From positions 1 to 55,797 of the IMG/VR virus record IMGVR_UViG_3300020202_000007: a DNA stretch of 55,797 nucleotides. One strand, 5' to 3'. The position numbers were made by a program, and so were the translations under genes. The stretch is from a virus. Under the pieces are notes generated by a model. That model was not told the origin of the DNA. It did not search any database and was given only the letters and a program-made list of their open reading frames with translations. Shown here in pieces: positions 1 to 7,775 of this stretch. Each line of letters opens with the position of its first letter. The first letter of the stretch is position 1.

Positions 1-127
1 CATCGTGGCCGCGCTGAAGAAATACATGGAACTGAAGATCGGCGGTGTGAATGACAAGAAAGGGCTGGCCGCCGTCCATGCCGCACGAATCGAGGCCCGC
101 GACGCGCGTATCGCCGTCGAGAAAACG
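1..127. repeat. Terminal direct repeat, left copy (assembly overlap)
   Basis: Identical over 127 bp to positions 55671-55797. A length of 127 equals a common maximum assembly k-mer, so this is best read as the overlap of a circular or circularly permuted contig, not a biological terminal repeat. The repeat lies inside a coding sequence that continues across the junction, which supports circular closure. Confidence 0.95.
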
Positions 128-1006
128 CGAAAGAAACTCAACGAGGAGGCGCTGGCTTGGCAGAAGAAGGTCAACGCCGAGGCCAAGCGCGTCACCGCTG
201 AGATCGAGCCAGTCGAAACCTACCTGCAAGAGCAGGAGGACGCTATTGAAGCCGAGAAGCAGCGGATCAGGGACGAGGCCGAGGCCAAACGCAAGGCCGT
301 CGTAAAGCAGCGATACGACGCGCTGCAAGCGGTTGGCTACACCGGCGACCTTACGGCAGTCCCGGAAATGTCCGACGAGCATTTCTCAATGGTGCTGTCG
401 GAGGCGGCAGACGCCAAGGCCGAGCGGGATCGAATAGCAGCGGAGGAGGCCCAAAGACAAGCGGCCGAGCAGGAGCGACTCAGGAAACTGGAGGCCGAGC
501 AGGCCGAGGCCCGCCGCAAGGCGGAGGAGCAGGCCGCCGAACAACGCCGCAAAGAGCAGGAGGCGATGGCGGCCGAGCGAGCGCGGTTGGCGGAAATCCA
601 GAAACAACAAGAGGCCGAGGCGGCAAAGCTGCGAGCTGAGCAAGAGCGGATTGCTGCCGAAAAGGCCGAGCACGAGCGGCAGGTTGCGATAGAGAAGGCC
701 CGACAGGAAGCGGCCGAGCGCGCCAAAAGGGAAACCGAGGAGCGTATCGCGCGGGAAGCCGCCGAGAGAAAGGCAGCCGAGGAGCGTAAGGCGGCGCAGG
801 CCAAGGCGGAGTCCGAAGCGGCAGAAGCGGCGCGGATCAAGGCGGAACAAGAACGACCGCACCGCGAGAAGATTCTGGCGATTGCTGACGCCATCGACGC
901 GATGAAATCGCCGGAAGGGCCGAAGCACGACGCTGTTGCGCTGGCATTGTCGGAGTGTGCGGTCAGGATTCGCGGTATCGCTAACGGGAAGACCGGCAAG
1001 CCCTAG
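1..1006 (+). CDS. Long coiled-coil phage protein (3' part; gene crosses the contig junction)
   Basis: The complete gene starts at ATG 55603 and continues here through the circular junction; frame is preserved and the full protein is about 357 residues. From about residue 60 to 320 it is almost uninterrupted Ala/Glu/Arg/Lys/Gln heptad-like sequence, so a long helical coiled coil is predicted. The N-terminal part around ELKIGGVNDKKG and the helical segment after it resemble DUF1351-type proteins that accompany phage single-strand annealing proteins. It sits directly behind the Rad52-type annealing gene and ahead of the exonuclease gene, so a recombination accessory role is a reasonable guess. 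The function is inferred from context only. Low-complexity charge makes homology claims weak. Confidence 0.85.
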   Translation, partial: IVAALKKYMELKIGGVNDKKGLAAVHAARIEARDARIAVEKTRKKLNEEALAWQKKVNAEAKRVTAEIEPVETYLQEQEDAIEAEKQRIRDEAEAKRKAVVKQRYDALQAVGYTGDLTAVPEMSDEHFSMVLSEAADAKAERDRIAAEEAQRQAAEQERLRKLEAEQAEARRKAEEQAAEQRRKEQEAMAAERARLAEIQKQQEAEAAKLRAEQERIAAEKAEHERQVAIEKARQEAAERAKRETEERIAREAAERKAAEERKAAQAKAESEAAEAARIKAEQERPHREKILAIADAIDAMKSPEGPKHDAVALALSECAVRIRGIANGKTGKP

Positions 1007-1020
1007 CCAGAGAAGAAGCC

Positions 1021-1500
1021 ATGACACGGATGCGAAAGCGATTTCTCAAATGCTCCGGCCTGGAAGACTGGCAAACCGAGTCGTGCGCCATCTGCCATCG
1101 TGGGTTTGAATGCAATCGGGATGTCCAGCGAACTAATGGCGTTCTGTACCACCGCTCATGCGCTGCAAGGACTGGCATTAGGGGGAGGTATCGAGGAGTA
1201 ACCTACGTGGCGAAGCGTGGAAAGTGGCTGGCTTACATTTCTGGGCACAAGTTCCGCGGCCCATTCTCAACAGAAATTGAAGCCGCCCAGGTTTACAACG
1301 AAATGGCCATCGCCTACTTCGGCGACAAGGCCATCCTGAACGAACTCCCTGGAGACCCCGAGCCGCCGACACCGGATGAAATCGCCCAGGCGTGCGCCGA
1401 GATTCGGAACGGCTGGAGGGAATCGGAGTACGCAGAACGCGCCCCGCACTTGGCGCGACCCCTGGCACGCGACTGGCTGGAAGCGTGGAGGACTGCGTAA
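1021..1500 (+). CDS. Zinc-finger plus AP2-domain DNA-binding protein
   Basis: 159 residues. A CxxC (C22, C25) and HxxC (H44, C47) pair near the N-terminus looks like a small zinc knuckle. Residues about 55-110 match the AP2/ERF fold pattern: RYRGV, a KWLAYI strand, a GPF turn, then an EAA...YNEMA helix ending in ILNEL. In phages AP2 domains usually occur as DNA-recognition modules of HNH homing endonucleases; here no HNH catalytic motif is visible, so this may be a DNA-binding remnant or regulator. The first nine residues (MTRMRKRFL) are nearly identical to the start of the next gene, whose ATG overlaps this stop codon by one base. The product family is fairly clear; the role is not. Confidence 0.8.
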   Translation: MTRMRKRFLKCSGLEDWQTESCAICHRGFECNRDVQRTNGVLYHRSCAARTGIRGRYRGVTYVAKRGKWLAYISGHKFRGPFSTEIEAAQVYNEMAIAYFGDKAILNELPGDPEPPTPDEIAQACAEIRNGWRESEYAERAPHLARPLARDWLEAWRTA

Positions 1501-2678
1501 TGACGCGAATGAGAAAGCGATTTCTTGACTGCCCCGGCCTGGACATGGAGCAAGCCGCATCGTTCGGCCGCGACCTGTCCGAATTCCAGCGCGATGTCAT
1601 GTTCTGGATTGGCGACCTCGCCCGCTATGCGGAAGCGCGCTGGCCCGACACCTGGCAGCAGGTTTTCCCGGAGTGGGTTTCGCCTGGAATGATCGCGCGG
1701 GCGGCGGGCGTCTGCCGAGCCTATCCAAACGAAGCTGATCGGGAGATCGACGCGACCTACAGCCAGTACACCCAGAACGCCGGGCACATGGACCGGCTGA
1801 CGCGCCTGGCACGGATTGTCGAGAAGGGGCTGACCACCGACGAATCGCGAGCAGCCGACAAGCAGGAGCGAGACGAGCAGCGCCAGCGATGGCTGCTCTG
1901 TGTGGACGTGCATTATTTTTTGCATCGCTTCTGGTTTTCCGGCGCCGGCGTCGAAGCGGCGGTTGGGGTAGCGACCTGGATTCAGCGGACGGTCGAACGA
2001 CTGAAAGAAAAGGGGCTCACCGACTGCGCCTGCTGCTTCGACTCGAAGACCAACCACCGCAAGGAATTCACGAAGGACTGGGAGGACCGCTATAAGGACC
2101 GCCCGCCGAAGGATGCGGAACTCGCGCAGCAGTTGAACCTCGTGCATGAGCTGCTTCAGGGTCGCGGCTTCGCCTGCGTCTCGCTCGAGGGCATGGAAGC
2201 GGACGACGTGATGGCGTCATTCGCGAAACAGTTTCCGGGGCGAGTGACGCTGCTTACCCAGGACAAGGACTGCCGCCAATGCCTGAGCTGTAAGTGCAAC
2301 ATGCTGCTCGACGTCGAATGGACTGAGGATGAAACGACCGGCGACCATCTCCCGACTTACAAATGGCTCAGCGCCAAGGATCACACGGAAGCGACGGGGA
2401 TTCCTCCGGGCCAGTGGGCCGAATACCAGACGATCATGGGCGACGCCACGGATGGGATTAAAGGCGCGGCCGGCATCGGCGAGAAGGGCTCCGCCGATCT
2501 GGTGAAGCTGTTCGGTACGGTCGAAGCGGCCATCGCCGCGGCCAAGGCCGATGACGAACGCATCAAGCCGGCCAAGCGCAAGGCGCTGATCGACTTCGAG
2601 TGCAAGCTCGAAGTGACGCGGAAGCTCGTGACGCTGCGAGAGGATTTGCCTCTACCCAACACAACGAGGATCACTTAA
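1500..2678 (+). CDS. 5'-3' exonuclease (FEN1/PolA N-terminal family) with extra N-terminal domain
   Basis: 392 residues from the ATG that overlaps the preceding TAA. The C-terminal two thirds carries the metal-binding acidic residues of PolA-type 5' nucleases: D136 in VDVHYF, E233/D235/D236 in GMEADD, D255/D257 in TQDKD, and D315/D318 in MGDATDG. A helix-3-turn-helix (GAAGIGEKGS, about 321-345) follows. Such enzymes trim 5' ends and flaps and, in phages, feed annealing-based recombination, which fits the nearby Rad52-type gene. Residues 1-125 do not belong to the nuclease; a WIGDL motif there recalls a small domain found alone in other phage and bacterial proteins, so this looks like a fusion. 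Downstream, transcription meets a large inverted repeat. Confidence 0.9.
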   Translation: MTRMRKRFLDCPGLDMEQAASFGRDLSEFQRDVMFWIGDLARYAEARWPDTWQQVFPEWVSPGMIARAAGVCRAYPNEADREIDATYSQYTQNAGHMDRLTRLARIVEKGLTTDESRAADKQERDEQRQRWLLCVDVHYFLHRFWFSGAGVEAAVGVATWIQRTVERLKEKGLTDCACCFDSKTNHRKEFTKDWEDRYKDRPPKDAELAQQLNLVHELLQGRGFACVSLEGMEADDVMASFAKQFPGRVTLLTQDKDCRQCLSCKCNMLLDVEWTEDETTGDHLPTYKWLSAKDHTEATGIPPGQWAEYQTIMGDATDGIKGAAGIGEKGSADLVKLFGTVEAAIAAAKADDERIKPAKRKALIDFECKLEVTRKLVTLREDLPLPNTTRIT

Positions 2679-2685
2679 CCGAAAC

Positions 2686-2813
2686 AAGCGACTTGAGTAG
2701 CAGCAGGCCCTACTCAGAAATGAGTCAGTCGTGGATGACCTGGATAAGCTCGCGCGGGCTAAACGAGCTGCAGATGCAGCACCGGGCGCGGCCTGCTGCT
2801 GCTCAAGTCGCTT
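2686..2813 (+). other. 24-bp inverted repeat enclosing small hairpins (possible structured RNA)
   Basis: The arms 2686-2709 and 2790-2813 are complementary at 23 of 24 positions and enclose 80 nt. Inside are ACTCA-GAAA-TGAGT (2712-2725, GNRA-type tetraloop), AGCTCG/CGAGCT (2747-2752 with 2764-2769), and an alternative GCTGC/GCAGC (2767-2780) that competes with it. The element fills the gap between the exonuclease stop and the ribosome-binding site of the next gene. Two GGAT motifs (2733 and 2742 region) resemble CsrA targets, but that is speculative. No target-site duplication or poly-T tract was seen. Confidence 0.6.
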
Positions 2814-2841
2814 CTCGCACCACAACGAGGAAAGGACTGCA

Positions 2842-3072
2842 ATGCCTACCATCCGCAAGAAAAACAATCTCAAGCAATTCATCATCACCGCGGCCGAGAA
2901 GCGGCGATTCGACGACGTGATTGAGTGCTTGAAGTACGTCGAATTCGCGCGCGACAAGGACGATCTCCTGACCAAAAGCTCTGGGAAGCTGGCCGAAGAC
3001 CTCGCGGCGCTGGCGGACGCGATGGCCAAGCCGCTGGCGAAGCGAACCGATTTGGCTGGCCCAGGAAAGTAG
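2842..3072 (+). CDS. Small hypothetical protein
   Basis: 76 residues, starting at an ATG preceded by a strong GAGGAAAGGA ribosome-binding site. An in-frame ATG exists at 2731 but lies inside the inverted-repeat element and has no good binding site, so the shorter form is preferred. The sequence is basic at the N-terminus (PTIRKKNNLKQF) and otherwise helical with many Asp/Lys/Leu residues. No family recognised. The next gene starts three bases after its stop with its own binding site, indicating an operon. Confidence 0.65.
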   Translation: MPTIRKKNNLKQFIITAAEKRRFDDVIECLKYVEFARDKDDLLTKSSGKLAEDLAALADAMAKPLAKRTDLAGPGK

Positions 3073-3074
3073 TC

Positions 3075-3320
3075 GTGCTTGATTTCGACGAGGACGACAT
3101 GCTCATCACCCCCTATCGCGTCGTTCCCGATCGCGGCCGCGCAGGGCAATTCGAATCGAACGTGTGCGAGTCATTCACCGCAGAGCAGCTTGACGCGCTC
3201 GCTCCGCTTGAACCGGACGACGCGAGGGAAATGGGGGCCTACACCACCCCCCGCTCCGAAACGATCTCGCGTGTGCAGAAGCGGATTCAGGCTGCCAGGA
3301 GGCTGAAGTATGGCGGTTAA
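3075..3320 (+). CDS. Small hypothetical protein
   Basis: 81 residues from a GTG; AGGAAAG about eight bases upstream supports this start over longer in-frame options that run into the previous gene. The protein begins MLDFDEDDMLITPYR and ends with a basic helix. No recognised domain. The last 11 bases overlap the start of the HNH gene, which suggests translational coupling. Confidence 0.65.
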   Translation: MLDFDEDDMLITPYRVVPDRGRAGQFESNVCESFTAEQLDALAPLEPDDAREMGAYTTPRSETISRVQKRIQAARRLKYGG

Positions 3321-3783
3321 GCAAAGGAAGAAGTCAGCCGGCGGCCTGCCAGCCAAGGGCCGGCTCCGGGATATGGCCGATACCCTCTGGTCGCTGGCCG
3401 TCCGCGGCGACTGGGCGAACAAGTGCGCCGTCTGCGGGGCGCGAGACTGCGAAGCCCATCACCTGGTTCCCAGGCAGCACGAGGCCACGCGGTACGACCT
3501 GCGAAACGGCATTGCCCTCTGCGCCAGTTGCCATCAGTTCGACCGCGACCTGTCACCGCATCAGAATTCCGCCGGCTGGATCAAGTGGCTGGAGTGGCAT
3601 CACCCGACCCTGGCAGAGTGGTACTTCGAGCATTGCCGGCCGAAGTTCGAGGGCACGAAGAACGCCGCGTATTACTGCGGCGTGATTCAATCGCTTCGCC
3701 AGTACGTTGATCCCGTGGACTTCGACCGAATCGTGGGCGTGAAATTCGGCCGGCATTTGGAGGAAGTCAATGACGTTGTTTGA
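3310..3783 (+). CDS. HNH nuclease-like protein, NinG/Rap-type arrangement
   Basis: 157 residues with an AGGAGG site before the ATG. A CAVCG pair, then EAHHL, LRNGIALC and SCHQF form the Zn-binding treble clef and His-rich core of HNH nucleases. The order (zinc pair, HH, NG..LC..CH) resembles phage NinG/Rap-type Holliday-junction or recombination nucleases, which fits its position in a recombination module. A plain HNH endonuclease is the alternative. The C-terminal 60 residues (aromatic, LEWHHPTLAEWYFEH) are not assigned. It overlaps both neighbours, typical of a compact early operon. Confidence 0.8.
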   Translation: MAVKQRKKSAGGLPAKGRLRDMADTLWSLAVRGDWANKCAVCGARDCEAHHLVPRQHEATRYDLRNGIALCASCHQFDRDLSPHQNSAGWIKWLEWHHPTLAEWYFEHCRPKFEGTKNAAYYCGVIQSLRQYVDPVDFDRIVGVKFGRHLEEVNDVV

Positions 3784-4660
3784 TACCGATCCAGAAATGA
3801 AAATCTCCGCGATATCGCCGTGGTTTGGCAGCAAGCGGAATCTTGCGCCTATCATCGTGCGAGAGTTGGGTCCGCATCGAAAGTACGACGAGCCTTTTTG
3901 CGGATCGTGTGCCGTCCTCCTCGCCAAAACGCCAGCCACATGCGAGACCGTCAATGACCTCCACGGAGATTTAATCAACCTCGCCCGAGTGCTGCAAGGC
4001 GAATCAACTTCCGTCGAGCTTTACGGGCGACTCTCGCGGATGCTAATGCACGAAGAGTTGTTTCATGAGGCCGCGTTGCGATGGCGGGCGCAAGGGAATG
4101 TCCCGGCTGATGCTGAGCCAAATTTAGATCGCGCAGCCGACTACATGATCTGTTCGTGGTTTGGCAGGAATGGCGTTGCCGGCACGTCGTCTTACAACCA
4201 AGGCTTTTGTGTTCGCTATACGAAGAACGGCGGGCACGCGGCGAAGCGATGGGTGTCGGCAGTCGATTCGATCCCGGCTTGGCATTGGCGACTGAGGCAC
4301 GTCACGATCCTAAACCGTGATGGATTTGAGCTACTTGAACGCCTGGAGGATGGCAAAGCCTGCGCGATCTATTGTGATCCGCCGTACATCGTGAAGGGTG
4401 CGAAGTACGTGCATGACTTCAGGGAAGGCGACCACAAGCGGCTTGCTGAGTCGCTTTCAAGATTCAAGACGACGCGGATCGTGGTCAGCTACTACGACCA
4501 TCCGGCACTCGCCGACCTCTATCCCGGATGGGCCGTCGTTCACTTGAAAGCCACGAAGGCGCTGGTGAATCAAGGCATGAGAGACGGTTCGGGCGGTGTC
4601 TCGGCCCCCGAGGTTCTGCTCATCAATGGAGAGAGTTACACAACCCCGAAAGGAGTCTGA
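3770..4660 (+). CDS. DNA adenine-N6 methyltransferase, D12 (Dam) class
   Basis: 296 residues, GGAGGAAG before the ATG. The alpha-class motif order is intact: PWFGSKRNL (residues 17-25), [10 protein letters not shown] (41-50, AdoMet motif I), NDLHGDLIN (62-70), then catalytic DPPY at 203-206. The N-terminal FxGxK and EPFxGxG order matches Dam/DpnM-type enzymes. No cognate restriction endonuclease lies next to it, so it is an orphan methylase, likely protecting phage DNA or marking it for regulation or packaging. Recognition sequence cannot be read from the protein. It overlaps the HNH gene by 14 bases. Confidence 0.93.
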   Translation: MTLFDTDPEMKISAISPWFGSKRNLAPIIVRELGPHRKYDEPFCGSCAVLLAKTPATCETVNDLHGDLINLARVLQGESTSVELYGRLSRMLMHEELFHEAALRWRAQGNVPADAEPNLDRAADYMICSWFGRNGVAGTSSYNQGFCVRYTKNGGHAAKRWVSAVDSIPAWHWRLRHVTILNRDGFELLERLEDGKACAIYCDPPYIVKGAKYVHDFREGDHKRLAESLSRFKTTRIVVSYYDHPALADLYPGWAVVHLKATKALVNQGMRDGSGGVSAPEVLLINGESYTTPKGV

Positions 4661-4662
4661 GC

Positions 4663-4839
4663 ATGTTGGTTTTATCGAGGAAGAAGAACGAAAGCATCGT
4701 CATCGGCAAGGACATCACGATCGTCGTGGTCGAAGTCCGCGGAGACAAGGTGCGGCTGGGCACTGAGGCCCCTGACGATGTTTCCGTGCATCGCCAGGAA
4801 GTGTTTGACGCGATTCAGCGAGAGGGAAAACGTGCCTAA
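4663..4839 (+). CDS. csrA: CsrA/RsmA-family RNA-binding translational regulator
   Basis: 58 residues with AAAGGAG upstream. The protein starts [11 protein letters not shown] and contains RLGTEAP and SVHRQEV, the hallmark CsrA core; R6 and R44, which contact GGA-containing hairpin loops in characterised CsrA, are both present. CsrA dimers repress or stabilise mRNAs by binding GGA motifs near ribosome-binding sites. Here it lies in the early operon between the adenine methylase and a ParB-like gene whose GTG start overlaps its end by eight bases. A phage-borne copy could reprogramme host mRNA use or time phage late genes. Identification is secure; targets are unknown. Confidence 0.95.
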   Translation: MLVLSRKKNESIVIGKDITIVVVEVRGDKVRLGTEAPDDVSVHRQEVFDAIQREGKRA

Positions 4840-5782
4840 GTCCCTCTCCATCGACCTGCTCCGCATCGACGCCGGCACTCAGAACCGCGTCTCCATCAAC
4901 GAGGACGTGGTGGAGGACTACGCCGAACTCATCGCCCAGAGCAACGGGAAGTGGCCGTTCGCGCCGCTGGACGTGTTCCACGATGGGAGCGATTACTACG
5001 TCGGCGACGGCTTCCACCGGACTCTGGGGGCCAAGCGGGCGAATCGATCCTCAATTCCCTGCGAGATCCACAAGGGGACCGCCAGGGACGCCCGCATCTT
5101 CGGGATGACCGCGAACGACCGGCACGGACTGCGGATGAGCCGAGCCGACAAACGCGCATGCGTTGAGTGGCTCTTGGACAATGAGCCGCAGATGACCCAG
5201 GAGGAGATTGGGCGTAAGGCCGGAGTAAGTAAGCGTTTAGTGCAATTTATCGCGGCCGAGCGACGGTCCAAAAAAGCGCAAATTGCGCCTTTTGGCGGTT
5301 CCCGGCAAGGCTCAACCAGCGCCAAGGGGAAGCCGGGAAGCGTCGCGAACCAAAACGCGCCGCCAAGCCAGACCCCCGCCTCGTCCGCCCCGACCGGCGA
5401 GGCCGCTGATTCTTCAGGAGAGGACGAGCGAACGGATTCACCGGGCACGAAGCCCCAGGAACACGACCCCCGGCCGCCGAGGAACGGCAAGGCCGGGCCG
5501 GGGGTCTCTCAAGATTACGGGAAGTGCCCGAACTGTGCTTCGACGAAATGGACCTCCGACGAATTCGGGGTGAGCTGCGCCAAGTGCCACCATCCGCATG
5601 GTGAGCCAGTAGGCAACACCGATGAAGAACGGATCAGCACGCAGCGGCAGAAGACGGTCAAGACGGCGGAAGCCCTAATGCGCGCGTTCGATGACCTCAA
5701 TGCGCTGCTGGCGAAGCCTGAGCACGTGGAAGCGATTGCTTCGTGCAAGTTCTTACTCAAGACAGCGAGGGCGTGGAAATGA
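4832..5782 (+). CDS. ParB-like N-terminal domain protein with HTH and C-terminal zinc ribbon
   Basis: 316 residues from GTG 4832, chosen because it overlaps the csrA end with GAGGGAAAA upstream. Residues 1-90 follow the ParB/Srx fold (an [11 protein letters not shown] helix, then [16 protein letters not shown], analogous to the GERR-type box). An HTH follows ([19 protein letters not shown]), then a disordered Pro/Ser/Gly-rich linker, a zinc ribbon (CPNC...CAKC) and a helical tail. This looks like a DNA-binding regulator or plasmid-partition-type protein; it could maintain a non-integrated prophage or act in transcription. Positions 5276-5299 inside the gene carry a 24-bp element that recurs at 50891-50914. 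No ParA partner is visible. Confidence 0.85.
   Translation: MPKSLSIDLLRIDAGTQNRVSINEDVVEDYAELIAQSNGKWPFAPLDVFHDGSDYYVGDGFHRTLGAKRANRSSIPCEIHKGTARDARIFGMTANDRHGLRMSRADKRACVEWLLDNEPQMTQEEIGRKAGVSKRLVQFIAAERRSKKAQIAPFGGSRQGSTSAKGKPGSVANQNAPPSQTPASSAPTGEAADSSGEDERTDSPGTKPQEHDPRPPRNGKAGPGVSQDYGKCPNCASTKWTSDEFGVSCAKCHHPHGEPVGNTDEERISTQRQKTVKTAEALMRAFDDLNALLAKPEHVEAIASCKFLLKTARAWK
5276..5299. repeat. 24-bp dispersed element, copy 1 (13-bp palindromic core)
   Basis: The core GCGCAAATTGCGC (5276-5288) is an odd palindrome and is followed by CTTTTGGCGGT. The same 24 bp occurs at 50891-50914 with a single difference at the palindrome centre. Both copies have the same orientation on the plus strand although the host genes lie on opposite strands, so the conservation is at DNA level. 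Confidence 0.75.
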
Positions 5783-6189
5783 AACCGATGATGATCGTGC
5801 CGCCCGGCACATTCTCTCCAGAGGATTTGGCGCTACTGCGCGAGAACGGCCTGTGCGTCGTGGAGACTGCCGAGCCTTCCAGGGTGCGGTTCGTGGACCC
5901 GCTGCCGGCGGTGTCGAGTCGAACGCAAATCGAAAACGCTGCGATTGGCTTGTCTCGATTGCTTCTGAACAACGAGGGGCCGTGGAAGTGGACCGAAGAG
6001 ACGTGCGGAAAATTCGCGACGATGTACGCGCGATTGCTGATTAAAGGCACTCCGCTGGACATGCAGGCATTGCAGACCGAGCGGCTCAATCAGCAGGCAT
6101 TTGACGACGCCAAGGCGGACGAACTTCGCAAGCTCGCTCGCGAAGAAGCGAGGGCTGAACGCGCCGCGAAAAAGGCTGAGAAGAAATGA
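5779..6189 (+). CDS. Hypothetical phage protein with helical C-terminus
   Basis: 136 residues; the ATG overlaps the preceding TGA (ATGA), so this start is preferred over an upstream in-frame one. The first 60 residues look beta/alpha mixed (PPGTFSPEDLALLRENG, VVETAEPSRVRFVDP). The C-terminal 40 residues are a charged Ala/Glu/Lys helix. No family recognised. It overlaps the helicase start by four bases, so the two are probably translationally coupled. Confidence 0.75.
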   Translation: MKPMMIVPPGTFSPEDLALLRENGLCVVETAEPSRVRFVDPLPAVSSRTQIENAAIGLSRLLLNNEGPWKWTEETCGKFATMYARLLIKGTPLDMQALQTERLNQQAFDDAKADELRKLAREEARAERAAKKAEKK

Positions 6190-7775
6190 TCGCGCTCCCG
6201 TCCTTATATCCGCACCAGGAAGACCTGCGCGACAGGACGCGCGCCGCCCTGGCCAAGCACGGGCGGGTGATCCTCTGCGCCCAAACGGGCATGGGGAAGA
6301 CCCGCACGGCGAAGTGGATTCTGGGGGCGTCGGCGAATCGGGAGCCGCTGCCGAACCAGACCGGGCGGAGCCTGTTCTGCGTTCACCGTAGGGGGCTTGT
6401 TGACAACGCCAGCGACTCATTCTCGGAAGACCCGGCCCTACCCCATGCCGTCATCATGTCGGGACGGGAAACCGCTTACGGACGGCGGGTGCAAGTGGCG
6501 AGCATCGACACGCTTCTCAGTTGGTTCATTGAGAACGGAACCTATCCCTCCGACGTCACGTTCGACCTGATCGTGTGGGATGAAGCTCATTCCCATCACC
6601 CGAAGTTCGCGAAGTTCCTGAAGTACCACGATGACCGCCGGGAATCGCTCGGCCAGCGCCCGGCTTACGTGATCGGCCTGACGGCGACTCCCCAGGCCCA
6701 GGGGCTGGCGGACGTTTACAAGGAAATCGTGCTGGGCCCGTCAACCCAGTGGCTCATTGACAATCATTTTTTGTCGCCGTTTCGGTACTTCCGAGCGACC
6801 CAGGGGAGGCTCGGGCTGCTCGTGAAGCGCGGGGGCGAATTCACCAAGGATTCCGAAGCCGCCGCGATGGACGGGCTGGCGGGTGATCTTGTGCGGGACT
6901 GGAAGCGGTTCGCCGACGGGCGCCCGACGGTCGGATTCTTCCCACGGCGAAGCCACGCCCAGGACGCCCGAGCTCAGCTCGAGGCCGCCGGTCTGCGCGT
7001 GGGCTACGTGGACGGGGAAACGGAAGACGCAGCCCGGAAGACGATCTTCAGCCAACTGAATCACCACCAGATCGATTACCTCTGTAACGTCCAGGTGGTC
7101 GAGAGGGGAACGGATATTCCGAGGATCGGCTGTGTGCAGCTCTGCGTGGCGATCGGTTCGGTGGTCAGGTATCGGCAGATGGTCGGTCGTGGAAGCCGCG
7201 TCCACCCGGACAAAACTGACTGCCTCGTTCTCGATCACGGCGGGAACATTCTCAGGCACGGGTTCTTTGAAGACGATCCTCTCTGGTCCCTGGACATCAC
7301 CACGAAGGAGCCGGGCGAGCAGGGAGCCAGGCCCACGATCGAATGCCCCAAGTGTCAGGCGATTTACCGTGGGGGCCGGTGCCGGAACTGCGGCTATGAA
7401 CCGAGCCGTGCGGAGCGGCGCGGGCAGGGGCTGGAATTCAACGGGGTCGAGTTAGTTGAGGTCTCGCGAGAGGAGAAGCCGGCCAATGTTCGTTCGGCTG
7501 AGCAACTGATGATTTCGGCGATGTACGCGGCCGGGCGGGCTGGCCGGACGTGGAAGCAGGCTTGCGCCATCTTCCGCCGCATGAGCGAGAAGCAGGGGAC
7601 GAGCGACAAGGTTCCAGCGAGCGTGGTCGTCGGCGGCCACCGCTATCGGTGCCCGCGGTACGGCTCGGACGACGCGAATCGTCGCGTAGCTCAGCTTTAT
7701 CCGTTCACGGTGCAGCGAGGTCACGGCGGGGAGTATGAGGTTTCAGAAACCGCGAGCGTCGGAGCGCCGTACTGA
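6186..7775 (+). CDS. Superfamily 2 DNA/RNA helicase with C-terminal zinc ribbon
   Basis: 529 residues. All principal SF2 motifs are visible: AQTGMGKT (Walker A, 32-39), DEAH (132-135), LTATPQ (motif III, about 165-170), VVERGTDIP (motif V) and QMVGRGSR (motif VI). A CPKC...CRNCGY zinc ribbon lies beyond the helicase core, and the last 100 residues form an extra domain. It resembles the UvrB/RecG-like restriction-type helicases common in phages (T4 UvsW-like role: branch migration and origin processing). With Rad52, exonuclease and HNH genes in the same operon, a role in recombination-dependent replication is the best inference. It overlaps both neighbours by one to four bases. Confidence 0.92.
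   Translation: MIALPSLYPHQEDLRDRTRAALAKHGRVILCAQTGMGKTRTAKWILGASANREPLPNQTGRSLFCVHRRGLVDNASDSFSEDPALPHAVIMSGRETAYGRRVQVASIDTLLSWFIENGTYPSDVTFDLIVWDEAHSHHPKFAKFLKYHDDRRESLGQRPAYVIGLTATPQAQGLADVYKEIVLGPSTQWLIDNHFLSPFRYFRATQGRLGLLVKRGGEFTKDSEAAAMDGLAGDLVRDWKRFADGRPTVGFFPRRSHAQDARAQLEAAGLRVGYVDGETEDAARKTIFSQLNHHQIDYLCNVQVVERGTDIPRIGCVQLCVAIGSVVRYRQMVGRGSRVHPDKTDCLVLDHGGNILRHGFFEDDPLWSLDITTKEPGEQGARPTIECPKCQAIYRGGRCRNCGYEPSRAERRGQGLEFNGVELVEVSREEKPANVRSAEQLMISAMYAAGRAGRTWKQACAIFRRMSEKQGTSDKVPASVVVGGHRYRCPRYGSDDANRRVAQLYPFTVQRGHGGEYEVSETASVGAPY

Noticed and set aside
1-127. Biological direct terminal repeat of a linear genome
   Set aside because: The length equals a common assembler k-mer and the repeat lies within one continuous gene, so circular assembly overlap is simpler.
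2686-2813. Retron or MITE
   Set aside because: No reverse transcriptase gene is present and no target-site duplication flanks the repeats.
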